64,000 nt of DNA from Pyrrhosoma nymphula (taxonomy: Eukaryota; Arthropoda; Insecta; Odonata; Coenagrionidae): positions 131,303,422 through 131,367,421 of the forward strand of contig OY754329.1 of NCBI GenBank assembly GCA_963573305.1. The letters run 5' to 3'. The translations under genes and the position numbers were made by a program. Shown in pieces: positions 34,701 through 46,700 of this stretch (position 1 is the first letter of the stretch; each line of letters begins with the position of its first letter). The notes under the pieces were generated by a model, which did not search any database, had not been told where the DNA came from, and saw nothing but the letters and a program-made list of their open reading frames with translations.

Positions 34701-37700
34701 AGTTAAAAAACTTTAGTTGATAGATAAAAGCAATAACAAGAGAATTCCAAATGAGCAGAGAAATGAAGAAAATTTATAAGCTATTAGAGATACAGAATAA
34801 CACAGATATACAAGGTAGGTGTTAGTCATGAGAAAAAGAATCACAGTAATCACATCACACCAAAAAGTGAAGAAATAGAGTACAGAGAAACATCACTTTC
34901 ACTTTACTGAATAGAGGAAGGAAGAGGGTACTTCAATGAAAGTACAAGTGTAAAATGAGAAAAAACTGCTGAATTAATTCATTATTACTTGAGTAATTAT
35001 CCCAATGGAAGCAAAAACAGATCTCCCCAACTATTTCTAAACCATAAAAAAACTCAGAATTTATAGACAGTGTCTTACCTTTTAACAATGATCACAATAG
35101 TTGTTATTATCGCTGCCAGGAAGACAAAGCCACCAAATACTCCTAAGGCAATTATTGCACCTATGGGAAAAAGATAAATACAAATTTTAATTTTGTGAAT
35201 CAAATTCATATCATAATATAATTGGTCAGTAGAGCAGTTTATTTCTAGAGAGAACAATATTTATTATAAACCTACATACCTACATGATAAAACTGTGAAA
35301 TTATTCTCTCCAATGTGGTACAAAGACATATACCTACTCAAATACATATTTTGAAGTTTGGTGCACATATATTACTTCAACTGATTTATCAAGTTTGCCT
35401 ACACTGCTACTAGTGCATACTACTATGTAATACAATACAATCATTACAGAATGGACATAGTAAAATCATTACTTTATATTTAAAGTTATGCTTATTATTT
35501 CTAAAAGAGATCCAACATTTTGATGCAGGGCCAAAGAATAAGGATATGTTGGCTACCTTTATTTGAAATTTTATTTTGAAATGATAGAAAAAAATACTCT
35601 GGCATCAAAACTGCATAGCTATAAGGAAGAGGTGCTTTAATGGTCTAAATTAACCCTTAAGCTGCTGCAGCTAGAGCGCATGTCGTCCACCCTGTGCGGA
35701 AAATATCTATTCGGATGGAATCTGTCCCTCCTTCCCACAGGCTGAGGCCAGGCAGTTATATGACCCATGTCATCCCCTCCCGACCCTTTTCTCAGGATCC
35801 CAGGGGGTGGGCACCGGAACTTGTTGAGGGATCAGTGGGACTTTGAACACATTTTGAAAATTTGTTTATAAGCGTAATTGTTAAAAACAAATATGACAAT
35901 ACTTTTTTTCTAACAATTTTCTGTTTAGTTTGATACCAAACACCAAAGAAATCCGTTGATAATTGAGCCGGGCGCGAGCATAAGACAACTAACTTTTGAG
36001 ACAACCATAGCCCATTGAGCGAGTAATCGGAAGAAAGAGTCGTGCCTGATTGCGGTGGTACGCGATCCCTAAAGAGCGTGGGAAGGGAGTGGTTTGGGTA
36101 AAAAGGGTGGATTCCCAAATGTCCACCGCTGGAAAGAAAGAGTGTGGGTCATAAAAATATGAAAGTGCTGAGGGAGCAGGTAGACAGAGAGGGTCAAACG
36201 TACAAGAACATTTTTCCCAGATTTGCTGGTACACATGTACATGTACGTTTCCCGCAGCCTAAGGGTTAGCCCCACAGCATGAGAGTATCTCACAACTATT
36301 TCTATGACCTGAGCTGACAAGGTGATTGCTTCATTTCAAAGAAAATTTTTTGGGAATTAAACTATCCAATTACATTTCAAACCATTTTCAAACATGGATG
36401 TAATCTCACTTGTTTTTGTATAGCTACAAAATAAGCACTCTTGATTGGATATCATTGTGCATCTTTCGTGAAACTTAGTGAATATTGGTGATCTTCATAT
36501 TGAATTAAAATCACTTTGTACTTTACATGCATTTAAATCTACAACAATAAAAACCTTTATAAAGACATTCAATTACAAAAACCATGGTTGGTGGATCAAA
36601 TTTTGTATTGAGCAAAAATTGATTTTCATCAAACATGAGCTCTAGCGTGACATTTTACAAGAACATGAACCTGAGAAATTTAAACTCTTACCTAAGTTAA
36701 GTTTTGGTCCACCATCAGTCCTTCGCCTCTCTCCACCTTCTATAACAGGCCTGGGGCTCGAGGGGCCAGGTGCAGGTGAACTGCGTATGATACTGCTCAC
36801 ACCATCTTGACCTATGTCATTGGGTCGCTGAGGCCGAGTTGACGGGTGCCTCACTCCTGGTGACAGGGTGACGACTCCAATGGATTCTGCAGGCTCACTG
36901 TCCCCTGGGAGCAAACCATTGTCCACATCCACAGGTCCGTGCTCTCTGTGTAGTAACTCCTCTTCCACTTCAGCCTCGATTTCCTCCTCTTCCGTCCCAG
37001 TGACAACGGTGGGCTCTTTCTCTTCCAAGATGGCATAAGGTGGACTCTGTGGTCCAGGACGGGCAGGTGCCATTGGTGGCTTCAAGTTGGTTGGTGGCCG
37101 AGGCACTCTGGTATCGGTTGTTCCACTTGGAGTACCAGGGGGTGGCCTTGAAGGTCTGCCAGTTCCTACTCCAGGTATGACGACTGATGGCACTTTCTCC
37201 ACTATCATTCAATTAGCAGTGAAGTTCAATTAATTCCATTCCTCAACAAAGTATTTTTTTCCAAATTATTTTCTACTGCCTACGAGTCTGAATGCACAGT
37301 TTTAGATCATATTGCTCCCTTGGGGCTGATCATTTATACCAATAAATTATTTTATATATGTCTTTAAATAACAGTACTGAGGCTTTCCTTAGCTTAAAAA
37401 TGAATCACACAATCAAAAATATTAGATGCCTCTTTTTAACAATTAGTGATGTTAATTTCAAATTGATTTCCTTATAAATATTTTTTATACAAGATTAAAC
37501 TTAGCGATTAAAGTGTCATGAATATTTAGCTAACCACAACATTAACTTAATGTGTATCTACCTTGAAATGAATATCAAAATAAAAAAAATTTTTATTAGC
37601 AAAAGTATAAAAATTATTACCAAATTTTATATTTTCCTTTGAAACCATTATCTACTACCTACTGTTATGGACTCAAAGAAACATTAATTTTCATACCAAC

Positions 37701-40700
37701 AACTAGGGAATGATCATTCAGTAGAAATAAGCTAGAAATCATGCATTTTTTTTCAATTATTAAATGGGTATGCGGCAAATTACACAAAATTCATTAGCAA
37801 AATGTGTATTTAAGTGGAGAAACTTACATAACAAGTAATCTAGGTACATTCAAAATTTCTTAGAAGATTTGTTGCAATCAAACTACTAAATAAGGGGAGA
37901 GGAATAGAAGTAAAGACAATTACAATAAGTGCAGATAATTGAATAAAGAATTTCTTTCATGCTTTTAAATCACAGGCACATGAAAATGATAGCAATGCTC
38001 AAGAACCTGGGAAAGAATGAGAATTATTTATGTAGTTTGTGTTTACAAACAGAAGGCATGAAGCACACAAGCTTCATTTTTTATAAATATCCTTGGAAAA
38101 TATATACCTATTGATATTTTCTCTGGTAACAAATATCAGATAGAGAAATACAGATTTAGGGTGCTTTAGAGAAAGGAAGAAGGAGAAAAAATATGGAAAG
38201 AGTCTTGATAAAAGTTGAAAGTCAACACAGTACTGACAAGGTGAAATACATGTTTTACACATAACTTACAATTTTTCTTATTGATTAATGCACAAATGTG
38301 AGTTTACCTTGGCATGTAGGGGGCTGCTTGTCATACTGGCCAGTTTTAAGACAAACAAGTTGTCTTGGTCCAACCAATTTGTGATTTCTGTATTTACATG
38401 AGTATGTTACAATTGTACCGACAACGGTTGTGTTTCTGGAGATGGTGAATGTTCCATTTGCTATGGATGGTGGGTTGCCACATCGACTTGCTGTAAGAAA
38501 CGTGTTCACAATCATGATCATGCTCAAGCTGAATACTGTGATGCTACCAGAATAGGGTGCTGGATGTTAGGACATGGTGCACGAAAACAATGAAGAACAA
38601 CCTCATGCTAAACATATCAAAACTATGATTTACTTACGTTGGCATCTGGGTGGAGGGCCATTCCACCTCTCATCAACATCACATATAAGCTGAGATCTCC
38701 CAACCAGCTTGTGCCCATCCAGGCACGAATAAACAACTCTGCTCAGATATCCAACAGTGCCATTTACCAATGTGTATTTTCCATTGGTTATATCAGCAGG
38801 ATAACCACACTCAATGCCTGTATCAACATGTACAAATAAATTACAGAAATTAAACAACACAAAATTTAGTGCATTTTGGCATAATTTTATGCATTTTGGC
38901 AAAACAAAAATAAAAATAATTTATGACAGTAGTCCCCTTTAGTAGGATTTAAAGTAATCCCCTTTAGTAGGATTAAATCCCCTGACAGTAGGATTTAAAA
39001 ATAATTTATGAGTGGAAATAGCATCTAAATAGGTGCCATTAACCCTTTCACTGCTACACACGCATATATGTGTTCGGTCGGAGCAGTGCCACCAGCGCTA
39101 CACACACATATATGCATTTAGGTGGAGCAGTGCCATGAGCGCTACCCATGCATATATGCATTTTCCATGCAAGCAAGTTTAAATACCGTCAAAATTATGC
39201 ATGCTGGGGGTATTTAAATGCCCAGCAGTGTTGGGTGCTATGGCGAGCGCTCTCTGGGATGAATGTTAGCAGTGAAAAGGTTAATTTTGATAATTGTTGA
39301 TTTCAGTGGAGATTTTAAATTTACCTACTATTGGCTCTGCTTTACCTATCACATGAATTCTGAACCTACGAAAGATCTATTAGCATAAGGTATATCTGCT
39401 AATCAAAATACTTTAGGGCAACCAAAAATCAACCTATGCACTTATATACCTGAGAAAAATGATTAAGTAGCGCATGATTATTTTATATTCCAATGCTAAA
39501 AAAAATGGTAGCAATAGAATTAAATACAGCAGAAATATGCACAGCAAAGATGATTTGATAACAAATATGCAAAGCATTCTGAAAGAGGAGTTAACATTAA
39601 CATTGAGTTCCAATACTTATTCAATAAAATAGGGAATAATATGATAATGATGCAAACACCAATTCAAGTTTTTTTACAAGCAGTACCAACAGAATGAAAC
39701 TTCACCGCATAATCAGCAAACTCATTACTGCATGACTTGGTCAGCTAAGGAATTTTTGGGTCAATGATTTATAAAATGCAGAGATTAGAAAAAGTGTTCT
39801 CCATTCACAGACATTATAACATAGTAATCATACCAGAAAATAAGAAGTCAAGAACCAGACAGAGGTATCCTTAAATGCATTTAAAATCATAAATGATGCT
39901 CCAAGCATACATTTTATTGGTACATAGTACCTACAACATTGAGGATGGTAAATTATGCTAATGAAAAGTATGGCCACTATCCCATCAAATTAAAAAAAAT
40001 ATTTTATGAATAAATCAGATCATATTGTAAATATGATTACTTACGTTTACAAACTGGAGGGAACTCATTGTAGAAACCTGTTGGCAGGCAAGTACGGGAT
40101 GATGGTCCAATAAGTATATGTCCTGGATCACATGTGTAGTCAACAGTTGACCCTACTTCAAAGTCACGAGATGCTAGGATGGTTGAGTTAGGAGGTTGCT
40201 CTGGCTTTCCGCAAGTTTTTGGCTCTAAAAAAAATGGAAAAACAGAATGTCTCAAAAAAGTTTAGGAATAACTGCACAACCATAGTTACAGTGAACTACA
40301 CATTCAGAAACTGGTGTAAACTAAATGATGACTATATTTCCTTTAAGTTTTGCCTAAATAGAAGCTGGCTCAATCTAATCATAAGACATCCACATCTGGA
40401 GCTCTAATTTTATGTACCGTATTTGACAGCATATAAGATGCACTGACATGTAAGACGCACCCCCATTTCAGTAGGGCAAACTCAAAAAAAGTGACCATTA
40501 GCCTGTGAAAGGCTGTACCTTCAAATATAAGATCCGGGGGTGATTTTTTAGCCCTAATTTTGGGAAAAAGGTGTGTCTTTTATATGCCATCAAATACAGT
40601 ATGTATTAGCACTTTATATCATACCCTTGCTCAAGTCAATAATTAAAATTCAATATCTTAGTGCTGACTAATGCATGCAGGACATTAAGACAAACAACAT

Positions 40701-43700
40701 GAAACTGTAACTCAGTTCCAGGTACTGCTAAATTTCATATGCCTCCCAGGTTTAAATAACCTGGGAGGCCTGGCAAATAACTAGAAAATCATTGGCTAAA
40801 AATGTACATAACTTGAGACTTGTTAGAGCTTTGTCATACTTTCACATACAATGTCCTTACATGGCTGGCACTATTTGAAAATTCTTACATTTTTAGGGAA
40901 TAAGTAAAATAAATTACACATTCATAAGCAATCTAATCCATGAGCTACAATGAATTTACAACATCAGACATTGCTTTTGGTGATTTCCCCTCTTCCTTTC
41001 AATGCTACTTACGATGTTGGCAAATGAAGTTGAGTCTTGCATTACAACTGGTGTCAGACCACAGCCACCCTTTGGCACCATCAAACCTTGCACAGTCTTC
41101 CCCACCTCCGGGAAGATTCCAGAAGGATATGGCAACTTCTTTCCCACTGGTTGACCACTTCCAATTGTTGCGATCAGCTGGGTCACGAACTGCTCCCATC
41201 CAATACTGCCCATTCTTGTCATTCCTTGCAGTAATAAAAATAGATATGTAGTAACAATAATAGATATGATAAAAATGTCAAAAAAATTCCTTTATTTTCA
41301 AACTCACTGGTTGATTATTTTTATGTTTTACACCTTCCTTAATACTCTGAATTCCATGGACATTCAATTGCCTTCTTGTATAAAATATTGCTTTTTATTT
41401 CAAGAATTTTTTTTTCGGTGCAAGAAAGAGTGAATATTTGTTTTTACATGTAGCAGAGTGTTTTGATGTCATGTTCAAGAACATGTTGTGAAATTTAATA
41501 TGGCATATTGATTTTTTTATATTAAAATATTTTTTAAAAAATCATCAGCTTTTTTAAATGTAAATTAATTTAAACATCTAGAACTCAAAGAATGAAAAAT
41601 GAGAAATTATAAACATCTAGAACACATTCAACTGATTGCTATATTGTATAAGATTCAATCTATTCAGTGATTCTAATCCTCCCTTCATTATATTTATCCT
41701 CCACCATTTCAGGAAAAAAGGTATAAACTGGATTGCAAAATGGATGAAAATTACATAATATTAAAAAAAAACTCAAAATGCCAACAGAGCATTCATAGAA
41801 GTGAGAGAGAGAGACATTAACTCACCTGTGTCTTCTCCACAATTCCCAGCTGACAAATCCTTGAAGGGCAGGGTTGCTTTCATCGAGGAGTGTGCCACCC
41901 CTGGCACGGCAGAAGGCCAGAGCATCTCTAAAGTTTGCAGGTTGTTGACTGTGGAATGCATAGCATTTTCCATTGTATGTCGCCATACTGCCAGGAGGAG
42001 CATCCCTGAATTGCGGACATCTCTCAATTGGTAGGGCCTAAAATATGAGGAGGAATAATACAAATGGAAGAAAAAATTTAAAATAAGACATCAGAAGTTT
42101 TGGTTTTTTATGGCACCTCTGTCAGGCAAATAATTTTGCAGCATACCATCACTGAATTACAGAAAATGCTTCTATTGTTAAGACTAGTCAATTTGCTTCA
42201 AATTTATCAATATTTAAAGGGATTGCAACAATGGCATGATGAGGGTGAGCTGTTGAATGTTAAGAAACCCACTCCTCCACACAGAACCAAAAACTTGTGT
42301 CGGTACTTGACATTTTTTGTTTTGAGACTAGAAAAGGACAAGATATTTCCCAGTAGTAAATCAAAACTGTGACGATTATCAAGGCACGGAATAGAAAAAT
42401 CATAAATCTTTAAATGCACTTACATAATAGACTTCTAAACTGCTAACTGACTTGTAGTTGAAATGCAGATTAACCAGGATGCCCTCTGCATTTCTGGCTA
42501 CAACCATGGGTAGCGTAATACTTTGGTATTAACCCTTAGGGGCAATTTTCCATGCCCATATAGGGGTACATACTTCATTCATACATGACGATATGTTGGC
42601 ATTTAGCTTTACTTTTTTATTCATTTTCAAGGACATTCTATAAACTGTGAAAGAAATAACTCCCTAAGATAATCTTAATCGCATTAGTGGCATGGGGGGG
42701 GGGGGGGGCAATTGTCCCCCCCAAAACCCAGGGTATTTCTTTGTCATAGACATCAATTATAAGCCTAAATTATTTTGTTTTTTTGTCATTGAAGTTTTGG
42801 TTATTTTACTTTAAAATCCAGTTGATTTTTATATAAACTAAAACGTTTTTTGAAAACACAAGCTAAATGCGAATGTAAATCAAAATAATTTTGGAATTAG
42901 TCGAAACATGGTGATAATATAAAAGGGAAATATGCATTTAGTAAAACCTTGCTCCTCAAAGGCAAAATTTTCCTTCCAAACCACTTATAACGCGCCATTT
43001 TGCGCATAGTTTGTTACGAATTTCCGGGAGGACATCCAATAATCCTCCTTTTCTTGGGTGGGGGGATGGTATTCCATTCCCCAAGAGCCACTGGTGCCCC
43101 CTCCCCAACCGCCGAACCTCTGGTCTGGAGCCGCCCCTGCTTCATTGTCATCAGCCTTTCCATCTTAAGATTTGTAAGCTGCAAACCTGCATTCTTCCCA
43201 ATCCCATGCCCACTCTTTTTATTCCCAGTATTCAATGTTCTCATCAAACATTCCTCCCTGGGCATTGCCCAAGGGAACCATTGCTTAGGCTAGAGAAGAA
43301 TTGTAGGGGGTCCAGTGCACTACTTTGCCCGACAGGGTCCGAAATACTGTTTTAGATGGCCCCGCCAGAGGTCCTTTGTTTTCACGTCTCTATTTTTTCG
43401 TTTTGAAAAGAAGAACTGCAGAGAAGCCAAGGAATTAGCCCGGGAACCTCAGAAATGGAGGGAAGCAATTCAATTTTTATTCTCCACCATTGCACGCATT
43501 AGAATTAAAATGGAGTTAAAAATGGCTTGCTGGAAAATAATTTTCTGAGGTAAAAAGAGAAATTTTTTCGTAGATATTAACAGGGGATTTACGTCGCTTT
43601 GAATGGATGATAAAAATATATAATCTCTCGACCTTCACTTTGCTGCGAATTCTCATGGTGGATGGGAATATTACGACTTCCAAGGCGGTCGGAATCGAGC

Positions 43701-46700
43701 CGGTGTGCCTTCAGCCTCTTTGAACCGTATTAAGTGGGTCGCGGACGGCGAGTAACAATTAGCCCCAACAACAGATGGCTCTCTCAGACGCGAGCTTCAT
43801 TCGTTCGGGATGATGGCGATGGGCCGCGGAACCGTCCCGCCTCGCTGGCGAATGATTCTCCCGCCGGGATAGTGCCGTTATGTTACTACTACGAGAGACG
43901 CGCGACATCTAAGAAAGAGTGGGCACTTATAAATGGGTCGACATCTTCCGCGCGCGCGCGTGAGAAGGCTTCGGTGTATCTTGTCTTTCTCACCCACCCG
44001 GCGGCGTGTCACTTAAGTTTCCGGGACGCTTAAATGGAAATTCCTCATGTGTTAGCGCTGCGCGATGAGAATTATAATATAGCTACATCCGCGATCCGGT
44101 TCTGGCGAAAAAAAATCATGGTTTGCCTATCCGGAGATTTGTTGACCGAATCGGAACCGGAATGGCTGATGATATATTCATTTCATCTTCCATTTTCACC
44201 ATTACGCTTATGGAATGAGTAGACGTTACCACGGCTTATCCAAGACCACGTAATACGCAAGTTATCCAACGACATGGGCATACGATCGTCATCGCAGCTC
44301 ATCGTTGATCTCGAACTTTTCAAACGAGAAGTAGAGTAAATGTGAACAGTGACACCAACAAGTGGTGCCCACAAAAGGGGATCAAGACGCAAAGCGCGAA
44401 TTAAAAATAACCTTTGGGGGGTCGGGGGAAACTCGGGATTTAAGAAAATTTTGGGTGGGGGTTGGGGAGGGGAGAGGGAGATAAAAATTATTGTAAATGG
44501 TGGGATTGCCAATTATTGTAAATGCATTGAGCCAGGGAGAATGTGCACCTCTGACAACAAAAATTTAGTAATGTTCCTTGAAAATATTCCAGCAAATTTA
44601 AAAAAGAGAGTAAAAAAAGTTGCCAAAGGCGAAAATCAAGATGAGTACCTTACTTCACGCCGAAGCATCGGTAGTAAACTACCAACTCATTAACCAGTTC
44701 ATCTCAACTGAGCTAACTATTGCAACTAAAGAGTGAGACTTCTGCTTACTGCTTGAAAATAGGAATTCATAGGGAACTCAGCAATTGATAACTCATTATG
44801 AAAGAATGTCATTTAATAGGCAATTTAAAGAGAGCAACTGGAATCATGAAATGTAAAATGCCTGACAGAAAAATAATGAAATTAAAAGCAAGAAACTCTT
44901 ACGAAGTTTGAATATCTATGGAGTTAAGAAACTGACTAATAATTTACACGAATAAAGAGTATCGACAAATTTCAATCATCCTTTTTCTTCACCGCCAAAC
45001 GACCAAAATTATGAATTCTTTCAAGAACAGCAGGTTTGAGCGAATAGGTGGTTTTTAAAATTATGATGTAGTTCATTTTGCCAATTATTTTACCCAGTTT
45101 TCTTAAGTATAAGTTAAACGTTCACAAATATTACAACAGCCGCACTGATCCTTGTCCTTTAATCGAGTTTGTACTGTTTTTTTGATGCCAAAAAGATTTT
45201 GAATAAGTTCAGCTTGCTTGAATTGACATTCATTTCACGTTCGGCGATAGGTATAACCCAATGTCAAGGCCCTCCTTTTTATAATTGCTTCCCACCACAC
45301 AGCCTCATCAATTTACAGTTTTTTCTTATTTTCCACTTCCCCTTATTTTTTTTTTTGGAATCCTACCTCAAGAGTCCTACCTATTGTAATATTACAGGCG
45401 TTTAATTATCACCCTCCTTTGGAAAATATTCTTTTAAGCCATTCAGTACGCTGCATGCGTTCTTCAGCGATTGACGCTGCGTCAGCATGGAAACGTATTG
45501 TAAGATATGTAAGTCCGGGGATTAAAGGGAGGAAGGCGGCAATAGTTTCATTTTTTCCCTCTTTTGGTATGAGGGTCTCTCAACGAAAAAAATACACGCA
45601 AGCACACGCATTGCGATGAAAGCGGTCTCAAGGATGCGCCGCCAAGGGTGGAAGATAAATTTAATCACGCGTGTCATGACTCGTCTTAAAAATCAGCCAG
45701 CGCTCTACTTTCGTTTGTTCTCTCTTTCATGTTTCTCGAAAGTCGCAATTATGCCTTGCCTACATCAGCGACTTAAAAGGAGTTTTAATTTCAGGTAATT
45801 TGGGCGAGATACTTCCCTAGATATGATGGAGACCATAGTCTAATTTAAATTTTTAATTTCATCGTCTGTAAGAAGTATGAAGTATATATTTTAATATCTA
45901 TGGTGCAAAAAAATTGTTATGTATGACAAACATTCTCAGTAATTAAATAAATATATCTACATAAGTCTCTAACTTCACTCATTATTTCACGCCGTACGAT
46001 GAAAACGCCTTCACAACAGGTATTTTTTTGAGACTCTGCAAGAATTAATGCACTGAGTAATTGATTATTTTTATAAACAGTTGAGAAAACATACAAACTT
46101 CACAACGATGGTTTTTTGACGAAATCTAGGTGATATAAATTCCTGATTTTTTCAATATTCTCCATCTGGAGCGCACAGCCGTAATCTATCCCATGTAAAA
46201 CAGCATATATTTTTAGGCAATATATAATAAATGAAAATGACTGGCAATTTTCCACAAGAATATATTTAAAAAACGACCGGTTTCAGTGTACAACACCATC
46301 GTCAGGTCCAGTGTCACCTGATGATGGTGTTGTACACTGAAACCGGTCGTTTTTTAAATATATTCTTGTGGAAAATTGCCAGTCATTTTCATTTATGATG
46401 TTATTCCATAAAATTAAGCCTGAAACTACAATTTTTTATTTTGAGGCAAGTTGCTCGAAAAGTAGTTCGGCAAGGGGTTGATATTCTGATATCATTGGAA
46501 AGATGAGAATTATTTCTTTTAAATGTGGCCAAATTCATCAAATTCTAGGTGAAGTGATTTTTCGCTCAAAATACCTTAACGCTACATTTCCACTGTCTTT
46601 GTTGCCAAATTGTGGTGTTTCATTCTTATTAATTATTACTCTTAAAACATTGTGTCTAGACCAGTAGCATCCTAATGATCTTTCTCCACAGTTACCAACA

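Larger units (their letters stand above)
38818..40044 (-). other. fw intron (CCP1 to CCP2)
   Basis: GT-AG intron of 1.2 kb containing the short tandem repeat at 38930 and the TTAA-flanked MITE at 39039. No additional CCP module was found in it. Confidence 0.75.
46221..46437. mobile_element. short palindromic PLE-derived insertion in fw intron
   Basis: A 217-base insertion is flanked by ATTTTTAGGCAA (46209-46220) and ATTTTGAGGCAA (46438-46449), an 11/12 target-site duplication. The arms 46227-46307 and 46316-46396 are inverted repeats. The right tail, TTCCATAAAATTAAGCCTG, resembles the terminal sequence of the other PLE-derived units. An uninterrupted copy of the target sequence at 47053-47222 confirms the boundaries. 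It sits in the 10.7 kb fw intron. Confidence 0.78.
46171..46570 (+). repeat. dispersed repeat copy A (interrupted)
   Basis: CACAGCCGTAATCTATCCCA (46174) through TTTTTAGGCAA, then after the palindromic insertion GGCAAGTTGCTCGAAAAGTA to ATCAAATTCTAGGTGAAG. It matches copy B at 47053-47222 at about 85 percent once the 217-base insertion and duplicated target are removed. Confidence 0.75.

Noticed and set aside
36642..37208. Starting a protein at the ATG at 37208
   Set aside because: That ATG lies in the intron next to the acceptor; phases show the sequence is an internal fw exon.
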